From assembly GCF_002222055.1 (NCBI RefSeq), contig NZ_MUGS01000009.1, positions 637-64,636 of the forward strand: a stretch of 64,000 nucleotides of DNA. The letters are read 5' to 3'. The notes beneath the pieces are model-generated. The model had not been told where the DNA came from. It saw only the letters and a program-made list of their open reading frames with translations, and did no database searches. The number at the start of each line of letters is the position of its first letter. Position 1 is the stretch's first letter. Of the stretch, positions 8,860 through 16,799 are shown in pieces. The position numbers and the translations under genes are program-made. The DNA comes from Flavobacterium araucananum. Its GTDB lineage: Bacteria; Bacteroidota; Bacteroidia; Flavobacteriales; Flavobacteriaceae.

Positions 8860-10047
8860 TTACATTCCTGCCAAATGGTCAGCGATAGTTTTTTGTCTCA
8901 AAATATACAACCCTGCATTTTTTATGATAGGCTCATAAACACCTGTACTATCGTTTGCATAGCCACCAACATTAACTGCATAGTGCATAAATGCCACTTT
9001 TGATTTTGTTCTCAAATGCTTGGGTAATTCGTATAAATATAAATCGTTTTTACATTCTGAATCCTTAAAATACTTTATTGCTTTCTCTTTAAAAAATAAA
9101 CTTTCGTTGTTATAAATAACTTGATAATAGCCTGTGTTTATAAAAGATGGGGCAACCCAATCCGGAAAATCAAAAAAACCTCCCGTGTAATAATACTCCT
9201 CTTTTTTTCGAGAAATCAATTGAATTGAATTTGAACTTTGGTAATCAAATTTTTGTTCTTTTAACAGTTGTGCAGAATACATTTTTAGATAATTATCATC
9301 TATTTTTTCGCCAATCTGTTTGGTAGAATAAATTCTTTTATTCTGGTCTTTTAAAACAATTAATCTTTTACCAGCAAATTTTGCTGGAAAATTTAAAAAA
9401 TCGATCTGACCAATAGTCTCACTTTCAAACTCGCTGCTTAGACAATGTGTAAACCTACGATCTCCTTTTTGTGAGAATAATAAAATCCAATTGTTTTTTA
9501 TTTTAAAATACATGGGAATGTTGTCAGCCTGATAATCAAAATTCCTATCGGTATCATAAACTACCACTTCAGCGTCGTTGTAATACTTTTCAAATAGTAA
9601 TTTAAAGTCAGCGTCCTTAATTTCATTTTGAGAATTTAGTACTTGCAAAAACTTAGTATAAACCAGCTTCTTTCCTGAAAAATCATACACCCCATTTTCT
9701 GCCAATACATATGGAATAAAATTTGCGAAATCAAAAACAGAGGTATATTTTTCTTTTGCTAAATCATCAGAAATAACAATGTTACCTAAATAATCGTATT
9801 TAGTCAATCCCTTATTATTAGAAACGTAAAAATCATTATTAATACTATCGTACAATATAGGAAAAGTGCCCTCTACTGGTACAATTTCATAATTTTTAGA
9901 TTGTGGTTTTTCTATAAGACTTTTAGAATTATTTAAGTCTTTTGACTTAAATAAATCATTTGTTGTTATGTTATAGGTTGTACATCTGTCTAAAAATAAT
10001 AATAGTAGAATAGCAATAATAATCAAGAAGTAAATATTTTTTTTCAT
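8860..10047 (-). CDS. Unknown lipoprotein or membrane-anchored protein (395 aa)
   Basis: The N-terminus (MKKNIYFLIIIAILLLLFLDRC) is either a lipoprotein signal with Cys22 or a single membrane anchor. The rest is soluble and carries repeated short beta motifs of the type NDFYVSNNKGLTKYD and NGVYDFSGKKLVY, suggesting a WG-repeat or propeller-like fold. No catalytic residues can be assigned. It lies between the LysM module and the DUF2931/Tle1 pair on the same strand, so it could be another immunity or accessory protein of the T6SS cluster. That is context only. Confidence 0.7.
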   Translation of the reverse strand: MKKNIYFLIIIAILLLLFLDRCTTYNITTNDLFKSKDLNNSKSLIEKPQSKNYEIVPVEGTFPILYDSINNDFYVSNNKGLTKYDYLGNIVISDDLAKEKYTSVFDFANFIPYVLAENGVYDFSGKKLVYTKFLQVLNSQNEIKDADFKLLFEKYYNDAEVVVYDTDRNFDYQADNIPMYFKIKNNWILLFSQKGDRRFTHCLSSEFESETIGQIDFLNFPAKFAGKRLIVLKDQNKRIYSTKQIGEKIDDNYLKMYSAQLLKEQKFDYQSSNSIQLISRKKEEYYYTGGFFDFPDWVAPSFINTGYYQVIYNNESLFFKEKAIKYFKDSECKNDLYLYELPKHLRTKSKVAFMHYAVNVGGYANDSTGVYEPIIKNAGLYILRQKTIADHLAGM

Positions 10048-10120
10048 GTTTTTTGTTCAATTTTACACTTTCGAAGAAAAGATATGTTGCAACCTAAGGT
10101 ATTTATGAATTTCCCTTTTT

Positions 10121-10147
10121 TAATCTTCATACTTCCACATATTCTCA
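10121..10147 (-). pseudogene. Remnant of a gene 3' end (…ENMWKYED-stop)
   Basis: In the gap between the 3-TM gene and the 395-residue gene, the minus strand reads NPIRKIDFENMWKYED and then stops, with an in-frame stop just upstream. A similar tail, GQTWKYENQKNKKD, is readable at about 8570-8630. Both look like leftover C-termini of a duplicated, otherwise deleted gene family. The call rests on a short match only. Confidence 0.3.
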
Positions 10148-10197
10148 AAATCTATTTTCCTGATAGGATTTTATTGTTTTGCAGGTTAAAAATTAGT

Positions 10198-10503
10198 CTA
10201 CAATTCTGAAAAAAAAATAAACATTCTATAAAATGAGAATAACAAAAGCATAGTTCCCAAGATGTACATCTCAATTCTGTTAATTTTCCTTACTCCAAAT
10301 ATCCTCACACAAATTCTGTCTATTATTAGTATTGCAATTATAAACGGAATCCATAACAAATTTACCCAGCCTTGTATTTTTTGGTCCATATCATATAGGC
10401 TTATCATAATTGTTGAGGAAACAACTATTCCCAACAATGCTACTAAACTTATTCCGGAAAATAGTGTTACAGTTTTTAAATATTGTGCAGTCATAAATTT
10501 CAA
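10198..10503 (-). CDS. Small integral membrane protein, 3 TM (101 aa)
   Basis: Three hydrophobic segments are visible at about residues 12-36, 47-62 and 78-98, separated by short charged loops (YDMDQKIQG, GVRKINRIE). No family is recognised. It sits downstream of the DUF2931 lipoprotein on the same strand within the T6SS cargo cluster. A small membrane protein here could be an orphan immunity protein. The opposite strand is also open across this stretch but encodes no plausible protein. Confidence 0.6.
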   Translation of the reverse strand: MKFMTAQYLKTVTLFSGISLVALLGIVVSSTIMISLYDMDQKIQGWVNLLWIPFIIAILIIDRICVRIFGVRKINRIEMYILGTMLLLFSFYRMFIFFSEL

Positions 10504-10550
10504 TTTATTTCTATATACTCCATTTTATAGTTCACAAATAAATCCCGCAA

Positions 10551-11690
10551 TTAATCCTTAAAAACCCTGACAATTATTTTGGTCAACGGAATTTCTTTGT
10601 TTTCTTGTTTTACTATTACCTTACATTCTTTATTAGAACCGTTAACTTTAAATAAGATTTCGATGGGTTTGTTTTTATCCAGGCTATTGAATGCTTTAAA
10701 TATTTCTTCTTCCTGAAAATCTTGTGGGTTTTGATCCTTAATTATTTCAGAATGATATTTATTTAAATAATATTTAATGTCTTCCCGCAACATAATATCA
10801 GCAACATATTTTTGTCCTGATGCATCTTGCCATCTTGGCTCTAAATTATAAGGAATAGCCCTGGACTGATAAGGATCATTATTTAATAAAGGATTGTTGC
10901 TATAGATACTTTCTTCTTCGGCATTGATCATTTTAAAATACATCTCATTTAATTTCTCTCCATTTGTGCCTGTTAGCTTAAATGACCAATTGTATTTTTC
11001 TTTATAGGTTTGCCATAATTTATAGGGCAATGTTTTGTTTTTTATTTCTTGTTTTACTCTTTCTGAAAATATTGTATTCATATTGTCTTGCATATTTTCT
11101 TCACGGGTACCGTATTCAGATATATTTTCCCATTTTACATTTGGTACTTCTTTTGCATAATAGGTGGCTATTAGTTTTTGCTCTCTCATGCCTGCCATCC
11201 AAACTGTAACTTCGCCCCCCAAAGAAACACCTGCAATGATCTGGTCATACTTCATGTATTTTAATACTTTGCCGGATTGTGAGTCATCAAAGGTTTTACC
11301 TTGACGTAACGGGTCAGTGCTTTCTTCTTGTAGCAATTTCTCTATTTCTTCTGATGGTAAATCAAAAGTGCTTTCATAAAATTTATCTTCGGTTTCTGAA
11401 TAAAAATGAATTCTTAAATCTTTGGGCACTTCATTAAAACCATCACCTACTACATCGCTACCACCTGAACCCCAAGGTCCTCCTAATGTACCAGTAGGCC
11501 CTACAAGTGGCAAAAAGCCATTAGGAGTGTGAAAAGAGCTTGAATAAACAGTAATTTGGTATTGTTTATCGCAACTGGCATAAGCATCGTATTTATATTC
11601 TTTCATGGTAAAATATTGGCAAGAAGTTAGGTTTATACTCCAGGTAATAAAGAGTATAATTTTGATTAATTGTTTTATAGGATTATCCAT
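10551..11690 (-). CDS. DUF2931 lipoprotein (379 aa), probable immunity protein for the Tle1 effector
   Basis: A signal peptide ends at LTSC (about Cys24), giving a lipoprotein. The pattern LRIHFYSETEDKFYESTFDL, then LPSEEIEKL, then IIAGVSLGGEVTVWMAG and a YYAKEV segment is the DUF2931 signature, a family commonly encoded next to DUF2235 phospholipase effectors. The ATG (11688-11690) overlaps the end of the phospholipase gene by 8 bp, a classic effector-immunity coupling. It probably binds and neutralises the phospholipase in the periplasm. The family call is from recalled motifs; the immunity role is inferred. Confidence 0.75.
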   Translation of the reverse strand: MDNPIKQLIKIILFITWSINLTSCQYFTMKEYKYDAYASCDKQYQITVYSSSFHTPNGFLPLVGPTGTLGGPWGSGGSDVVGDGFNEVPKDLRIHFYSETEDKFYESTFDLPSEEIEKLLQEESTDPLRQGKTFDDSQSGKVLKYMKYDQIIAGVSLGGEVTVWMAGMREQKLIATYYAKEVPNVKWENISEYGTREENMQDNMNTIFSERVKQEIKNKTLPYKLWQTYKEKYNWSFKLTGTNGEKLNEMYFKMINAEEESIYSNNPLLNNDPYQSRAIPYNLEPRWQDASGQKYVADIMLREDIKYYLNKYHSEIIKDQNPQDFQEEEIFKAFNSLDKNKPIEILFKVNGSNKECKVIVKQENKEIPLTKIIVRVFKD

Positions 11691-13149
11691 CTATTATTTT
11701 TCTTATTTGATTCGCTCTTGGTCCATGACCCGTTTTGTCTGTGGCAGACCAATGCAAGTTGGTGTTAATTAGTGTTTTTTCATTGGCAAAATCAAGATAC
11801 TTTTTATAAGATAGGGTCGAACGTTTGTAATCTTCGGTGTTTTTTACAGCCTCTATGTACGCTTCCAGTTTCTTTTTGACATAACCTAAAATATGCTCTT
11901 TATCACCTGCTTTTTCAGGTATTTTAAATTTTTTCTTTATACCATCTATATCAAAACCTGCCTCTTTTTCTTTGGCAAACCCACTCATAAAATGTAAGGA
12001 TAGAAAGCTGTACCTCTGGTCTATATAGCGGGTACCTTTGTACATAATGTTATAATCGTCTGTGACCATTACAAATTTTAACTGATCTGGTTTGTACCAG
12101 CCACTCTCTACCAACTCTTTTTTGTATTTTTCCTTAAAAGGCTCAAATTGTTTACTTGCAAAGCCGTATTTCATTGCTGCATCTCTGCCGTCTTTGTCCA
12201 TTTTAACAAAATGGTCCTGCTCAAAAGATCCATTTTCATAAGCGCCCCCAATATCACAGTGACAGCCGGGTAACAGGTATTGAATGCCTTTAGTTCCGGC
12301 ACTATTAATATTGGTAAGGTTAAAGTTTTTGCGCCATTCATGACCTGCTGCTATTTGTACTACATTTTTAACAGCACTATCACTTATTGCTTTCAAATTA
12401 ATTTCCCGAACATCATCTTTGCCTGTCGCATCATCTTCAAAATTTACACCATAGGATGAAACAGTATCATATAACCCTACAAACCGAATTTTTACGGTAT
12501 TGATTTCAATTTCATTTTTCTCGCACAACACACCCAAATGACCTCGTTTGGGCAACTGTTCTTTCTCGACTTTCTTTGAGTCCAGATCATAGTAGTTCCA
12601 TTTCTCTTTCTCTGAATCCCACACTTTGCTGGCGGTGTAAGCCCCTTTAGTAACTTCATTAACAAAAGCTCTTGCCGCTGCCGAGCCACGGCTAAAACCA
12701 AAGACGTCTAAAACTAAATTTACTTTTGCGCCCTTAAGTTTGGATACCTCGTTAAAAACTTTTTCGCAACCCGAGCGCACTTTTGCTCTTATGCCTGTTT
12801 CGCCTGTTCCTGTAAGATAACCCGCAAGAGTATCCGTATCTCCATCCAGAGTACCTATGCCTTCAATATACAATGCTTTATCTTTTCCTAATGAATAAAA
12901 TTCCTGTATTCTGGCTACATTAGAATAATCATTATCATAACTGTCTTTGTCCACACCCCAAGGATCATCTTTTACAGCATCTTTATCATAAGAAACTCCT
13001 TTTTTCTTTTTTTCTTTTTCTTTTCTAATGTAGGTATTACGCTGGTTGTTTAAGGTACCGTCAAACAGCACTGCTAAGGTCATTTCCTTTATCTCTTTTT
13101 CCGTTTTATCTGGTGGCGTGTAGTTGCCAAAACTAATGTTTGTTGCCAT
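11683..13149 (-). CDS. T6SS phospholipase effector, DUF2235/Tle1 family (488 aa)
   Basis: It has the DUF2235 start motif FDGTLNN (residues 29-35) and a lipase nucleophile elbow GFSRG with Ser153. A candidate catalytic Asp sits in GLYDTVSSYG, and a C-terminal His candidate in LHWSATDKTGHG. Tle1 enzymes hydrolyse membrane phospholipids of the target cell after T6SS delivery. There is no signal peptide, as expected for needle-delivered cargo. It lies directly downstream of vgrG and of a small spike-like ORF, and overlaps its probable immunity gene by 8 bp. The length is normal for the family. Confidence 0.88.
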   Translation of the reverse strand: MATNISFGNYTPPDKTEKEIKEMTLAVLFDGTLNNQRNTYIRKEKEKKKKGVSYDKDAVKDDPWGVDKDSYDNDYSNVARIQEFYSLGKDKALYIEGIGTLDGDTDTLAGYLTGTGETGIRAKVRSGCEKVFNEVSKLKGAKVNLVLDVFGFSRGSAAARAFVNEVTKGAYTASKVWDSEKEKWNYYDLDSKKVEKEQLPKRGHLGVLCEKNEIEINTVKIRFVGLYDTVSSYGVNFEDDATGKDDVREINLKAISDSAVKNVVQIAAGHEWRKNFNLTNINSAGTKGIQYLLPGCHCDIGGAYENGSFEQDHFVKMDKDGRDAAMKYGFASKQFEPFKEKYKKELVESGWYKPDQLKFVMVTDDYNIMYKGTRYIDQRYSFLSLHFMSGFAKEKEAGFDIDGIKKKFKIPEKAGDKEHILGYVKKKLEAYIEAVKNTEDYKRSTLSYKKYLDFANEKTLINTNLHWSATDKTGHGPRANQIRKIIDG

Positions 13150-13306
13150 CGGATGTTATTTTTTTATTTGATATTAAAGTCAGGTTCTCCGTTGTGGCTT
13201 CCATATTAAATTGATTGGCGATTTTTGTTAATTTACCACCAACTATTAAATTATAGTCATTTTTAACCATCACTGTTCTGTTTTTAGAAATTTTGTTGAT
13301 TGCCAT
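13133..13306 (-). CDS. 57-residue spike/beta-helix-like peptide between vgrG and the phospholipase gene
   Basis: An ATG at 13304-13306 lies three bases after the vgrG stop. The frame runs 57 codons to a TAG at 13133-13135, overlapping the start of the phospholipase gene by 17 bp. The peptide has valine/lysine/asparagine periodic strands (NRTVMVKNDYNLIVGGKLTK, then MEATTENLTLISNKK). These resemble the VgrG C-terminal spike (KENLTLQSGKTVEVNS in the neighbouring gene). It may add a short beta-helix to the spike or serve as an adaptor for the phospholipase. Two overlaps with real genes support it being coding. Confidence 0.65.
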   Translation of the reverse strand: MAINKISKNRTVMVKNDYNLIVGGKLTKIANQFNMEATTENLTLISNKKITSDGNKH

Positions 13307-13309
13307 AAT

Positions 13310-15175
13310 TTAAAACATTTTAGATTTCTCTACACTATTAACCTCTACCGTTTTACCGCTTTGCAGGGTTAAATTCTCTTTATTGCTAAAAATAGTAACT
13401 CCGGAAGCTACTACATTAGAGATATTTGCCTGACGCAAAAAATCCTTATCAACCAGTTCTTTTCTATTGTCAGAACTTTCAGTAATATCTCCACTTGCGG
13501 TCTGAGTTAAATCATTACCGGCTGTTTGAGAGATGTTTTTTCCGGCATCATAATCCATGTTTTCTCCCGCATCAATTTTTACATTTTTACCTGCGCTGAC
13601 AATAAAATCCTCTCCTGCCTGCATGGTAATATTCTTTGGTGCAGTAACATTGATATTCCCTTTTCCGTCCATAAACCAAGTGTTGCCTGATGGGTCTTTT
13701 ACTAAAATGCTGCTTACGCCTTCATCAAAGGTTATGGTGCTTCCGGTTCTGGTATAAATACTTTTGATATTATTGTTGTCTTGCCCGCCGGCGCCAATTT
13801 TCCCATTAAACAAACTACCAATTACAAAAGGGCGGTCAGGATCGTTGTAGCGAAAACCAAGCATAACATGATCTCCTACTTCCGGGATAAAAACCATTCC
13901 TCTATTGGTAGAAACTTCTGAGCTTGTTCCTGCATCGGGAGTCATAACTCTAAGCCACGGTGTTCTTAGGTTTTTGGTTTGCTGCCAAAGCATTTTTACT
14001 CTTATTCTTCCGTTATTCTGGGGGTCGGCATTCTCGACTACTATAGCTTGTTGGGTTTGAGCCTGCGGAAAAGTTATTGGTGGCTCTGGCAGTTTTTTTA
14101 TAAAAGCCGGCAGGGCCTTAAAGCTATTTTCATATTCGCCAATATCGGTAGCTTTATGGGTAATTTCGGTAATAATATAAGTCCCAATTTCGTAGGTTTG
14201 GTAATGTACCTTGCTGGTGTCTAGTTTTTTATTGTGTACATCAAGTTTATCCATAACCTGCTGAGACTCGATGGTGATTACAGCCCCTATTTTTAAGGTA
14301 TTATTACTGCTGGTTGCCGTAATAAAAGTAGCATCGGCCATACTGCTTTCCTGTCTTCTTTTTAAGATAGTTTCTAAAAACATATCATCGCCCGTAGCGA
14401 TTCGCCCGTACTCAAAAGAAGGCGTTGAATATATTTTTTCGGAAGCGTCGAAGGCCTGATTGCCCAGTTTTGGCAATCCTTCTATTCTTTCCTGAGTTTT
14501 GGCTTGATACAGGGTGTTGGAATTTTCATTATAGGTAAAACCTGAAAACTGATTTGGGGTGGCCTGCACTGATATGTTTAGGTTGTATAAATCTTTATTG
14601 TAGGTTAATTTTGTTGTTTTGTTTGTGGCTTTTGGTTTTCCAAAAAATAGTTTTTCACCATCATAATACAGCCATTCGTTGTATTGTTTGGATAAACGCT
14701 GAATATACCTGAAATCAGTTTCCAGATATTGTGTCTGGTAATCAATTTTGGATATATATTCAGGTTTTATGTCGTTTTGCAATTGTTCGCCTGCTGCATT
14801 TTTTATGATTTCCTGCACGATTTCCTGCAAAGTGCTGTCTTCCCAGGAATGTAGCTTTTCTCCTGACTCTAATAAAATGGTTTTAGAATAACCTGTCAGG
14901 ATAATTTGACTCCCAACATGCCCTAATTCCTGCGCATACTGAATATTGGTTACTATTCCCAGAAAATTGTTTTGCCTCTCCAAAGCGATATGCACCACTT
15001 TGCCCAGCCAATTTTGAGCATTTTCCATAGTAAAAGATCTGGGTTGTTCTATTACCGAGTGAGGTACTTTTATGGTAAATTGATGATGGTTGTTGATGCT
15101 TTGCACGACTTCGATAGAAGTAAAATGAGAAACTTCTTTTCTATCAACTCCGAATATAATTTTTTCTTGTATCAT
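13310..15175 (-). CDS. vgrG: VgrG/TssI T6SS spike protein (621 aa)
   Basis: Trimeric spike protein at the tip of the Hcp tube. The N-terminal gp27-like part (residues ~1-370) includes the RYIQRLSKQYNEWLYYDG segment. The gp5-like OB fold follows (NADPQNNGRIRVKMLWQ, VGDHVMLGFRYNDPDRPFVI). The end is a repetitive beta-helix rich in G-K/N-x-I/V (MQAGEDFIVSAGKNVKIDAG). The length is typical of subtype-iii VgrG proteins without a fused toxin domain. It is preceded by a strong terminator after hcp and so probably has its own promoter. Downstream genes are its cargo. Confidence 0.93.
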   Translation of the reverse strand: MIQEKIIFGVDRKEVSHFTSIEVVQSINNHHQFTIKVPHSVIEQPRSFTMENAQNWLGKVVHIALERQNNFLGIVTNIQYAQELGHVGSQIILTGYSKTILLESGEKLHSWEDSTLQEIVQEIIKNAAGEQLQNDIKPEYISKIDYQTQYLETDFRYIQRLSKQYNEWLYYDGEKLFFGKPKATNKTTKLTYNKDLYNLNISVQATPNQFSGFTYNENSNTLYQAKTQERIEGLPKLGNQAFDASEKIYSTPSFEYGRIATGDDMFLETILKRRQESSMADATFITATSSNNTLKIGAVITIESQQVMDKLDVHNKKLDTSKVHYQTYEIGTYIITEITHKATDIGEYENSFKALPAFIKKLPEPPITFPQAQTQQAIVVENADPQNNGRIRVKMLWQQTKNLRTPWLRVMTPDAGTSSEVSTNRGMVFIPEVGDHVMLGFRYNDPDRPFVIGSLFNGKIGAGGQDNNNIKSIYTRTGSTITFDEGVSSILVKDPSGNTWFMDGKGNINVTAPKNITMQAGEDFIVSAGKNVKIDAGENMDYDAGKNISQTAGNDLTQTASGDITESSDNRKELVDKDFLRQANISNVVASGVTIFSNKENLTLQSGKTVEVNSVEKSKMF

Positions 15176-15256
15176 GGTTTTTTAGGCTATTAATAAAATT
15201 GAAATGAGTAATTACTATAGTTATTTCTAATGATTATAGTAACTAGTAAGCAAAAT

Positions 15257-15280
15257 AAAAGCGGCACTAGTGCCGCTTTT
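15257..15280 (-). terminator. Terminator after hcp
   Basis: A perfect 24-base palindrome (AAAAGCGGCACTAGTGCCGCTTTT) lies between hcp and vgrG. It is GC-rich in the stem and ends in T on either strand. It would cap the hcp transcript and let hcp be expressed far above vgrG. Confidence 0.85.
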
Positions 15281-15295
15281 ATTAAAGAATAAAAA

Positions 15296-15691
15296 TTAAA
15301 CTCTTGCCCAATTGTTATCTAATGTTGCATTGCCTAATGTAATTTTCTCTGCAGAGAAAGTGATCTCAGTAGTCATTGGAGTTTCAGCCAAAGCATCTAA
15401 CTGCTCACTGAAGAATACAATAAAAGCGTTTTCAAAAGAAAGTTCTTTCATTACTTGCTCAGAATCAGCTTTAAAAAACTTTACTTTTCCGCTTACCGGT
15501 TTGTGCTGACTGTTTACTGCCTGCTCAATAACAGTAGTGTTGTCTGTAGATTTTAACTTTAAATTTAATCTACCTCCTTTAATTTCAGATGAAACTGCTC
15601 CTTTACCATCAGTGTGTCTGATTAGATCTACTTTTGAAAATAATACCTGGTACTCGTTTCCTTCAAATTCTAAAATTGCTTTAAATGCCAT
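15296..15691 (-). CDS. tssD: Hcp/TssD T6SS tube protein (131 aa)
   Basis: Ring-forming subunit of the inner tube in subtype-iii T6SS. The sequence begins MAFKAILEFEGNEYQVL and contains SSEIKGGRLNLKLKSTD and SGKVKFFKADSEQVMKELSF. The end is the ITLGNATLDNNWARV tail. Both the 131-residue length and these motifs are typical of Bacteroidota TssD. It stands alone between two strong hairpins, which suggests independent, high expression. No other T6SS structural gene (sheath, baseplate, ClpV) is in the window. Confidence 0.9.
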   Translation of the reverse strand: MAFKAILEFEGNEYQVLFSKVDLIRHTDGKGAVSSEIKGGRLNLKLKSTDNTTVIEQAVNSQHKPVSGKVKFFKADSEQVMKELSFENAFIVFFSEQLDALAETPMTTEITFSAEKITLGNATLDNNWARV

Positions 15692-15770
15692 ATAAAAATA
15701 ATTAAATTGTTAAGTTGTTAAAAAATATTTTGTTTTTAGGATACCCTTTGATGTTGTAACTAGTGTAGAC

Positions 15771-15812
15771 AAAAAAGAGGTATTCCAACTGATTTTAGAA
15801 TACCTCTTTTTT
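15771..15812 (-). promoter_or_regulatory. Terminator-like hairpin upstream of hcp
   Basis: A 15-bp perfect stem (15771-15785 / 15798-15812) ends in a six-T tract on both strands. It lies 80 bp upstream of the hcp start. A candidate promoter box lies further upstream (15858-15865). It is either the terminator of an unseen upstream transcript or an attenuator in the hcp leader. Confidence 0.6.
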
Positions 15813-15857
15813 GTATTTAAAGTACTTTTTTTGATTTGCTTTTTATAGGAATAAAAG

Positions 15858-15865
15858 CAAAGTTA
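15858..15865 (-). promoter_or_regulatory. Candidate -7 box for hcp
   Basis: On the minus strand the sequence reads TAACTTTG, matching the Bacteroidota TAnnTTTG -7 element. No clear -33 TTTG is seen at the expected distance (only a TTTTCG near 15881-15886). It is the only good match between hcp and the next gene. Confidence 0.35.
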
Positions 15866-16413
15866 GTAATCAATTACGGACGAAAATATAGATATAAAAA
15901 TTAACAGCCAAATAAAATTGTAAGATTTTTTATTAAATAATAGTAAATGTAGAATAGGAGACTGCAATCGTACATATGATAATAATCTTACTTAAATGAA
16001 GGGGAATGGGCAGGTCGTCTTTTTGCTTTTTTTTAAGTTTAATAACCTTTTTTTGGTGTGCATTTAAAAACAACAATACAATTTTATTTTAGAACAAGCA
16101 TTATTCAGTTTGTTAATGATTTAGTTGCCAGTTGTTTTATGTTTTTTTTTTGTAAAGGGTAGGAAAGAACTATTATAGTTGAAGATTTTTTACCTGTATA
16201 GTCAGGTTGTACGAAGTTTTATATCAAATGGATAAAAAAACTAAAGAGATAATTCTTGAGGATGCTGTAATTTTTTTAGAGAAAACGTCTTTATAAAAAT
16301 CCAAATCGCAAATTTATCCGTAAGTTATTGAAATATAAATTTATATTTTTGAATTTGTTTTTAGTATATAAAGAGAGAAGATCGTTTTAATGAAGTTTTT
16401 TTTGATTTAAATC
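15866..16413. other. Gene-free stretch upstream of hcp
   Basis: About 550 bp, very A+T rich, with no convincing gene on either strand. A 22-codon plus-strand frame at 16228-16296 (MDKKTKEIILEDAVIFLEK...) is too short to call and may be a relic of a regulator. Nothing else is seen. Confidence 0.5.
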
Positions 16414-16443
16414 TTGTGTTTTTGCGAAAATCTTATACATTTG
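16414..16443 (+). promoter_or_regulatory. Promoter for the small Pro-rich protein
   Basis: A TTG (16414-16416) is followed after 19 bases by TACATTTG (16436-16443), matching the group's -33/-7 pattern. The start codon lies about 97 bases downstream. Confidence 0.45.
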
Positions 16444-16539
16444 TCGAAGAATTAAATCTAAGCCTCTGTTTTTGTGCGAATTATATTAAAATAGATAAAT
16501 TTAACAACCTACCTTGCTGTGTTGCAGCATGTTAAAATT

Positions 16540-16764
16540 ATGAAGATAATAAAGACCATTTTTGTTGCAATTTTTTTGACTTTGATAAATTTGTCAGCTG
16601 CTATTGCTGCTACACCACCTGCGCCAATGGCTCCTAGTGCTGTACCACCGCCACCTCCGGGAGGGGCTATCGATCAAAACTTATTTTTACTGCTTATAGC
16701 TGCATTGTCTTTTGGACTGTACACGATATATAAATACAACTTAAAAAGAAAAGCTTCAATATAA
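16540..16764 (+). CDS. Small exported protein with Pro-rich linker and C-terminal TM (PID-CTERM-like)
   Basis: I chose the ATG at 16540 (74 aa), because it gives a clean signal peptide (MKIIKTIFVAIFLTLINLSA). Then come AIAATPPAPMAPSAVPPPPP, the motif GGAIDQN, a transmembrane helix (LFLLLIAALSFGLYTIY) and a basic tail (KYNLKRK). The order proline run, PID-type motif, TM, basic tail is that of short Bacteroidota proteins annotated as carrying a PID-CTERM sorting signal. Here the motif is GAID rather than PID. An upstream in-frame ATG at 16519 would only disturb the signal peptide. Function unknown. Confidence 0.7.
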   Translation: MKIIKTIFVAIFLTLINLSAAIAATPPAPMAPSAVPPPPPGGAIDQNLFLLLIAALSFGLYTIYKYNLKRKASI

Positions 16765-16778
16765 ATTGAAGCTTTTCT
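16747..16778. terminator. Bidirectional terminator between convergent genes
   Basis: A 14-bp stem (AGAAAAGCTTCAAT / ATTGAAGCTTTTCT) with a 4-base loop includes the stop codon of the small exported protein. T runs lie on both sides, so it serves this gene and ribE. Confidence 0.8.
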
Positions 16779-16799
16779 TTTGTAAAATAGTTTTGGATT

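Noticed and set aside
16228..16296. 22-codon plus-strand frame upstream of the small exported protein
   Set aside because: Too short, no ending motif or partner; may be a relic of a regulator but cannot be supported.
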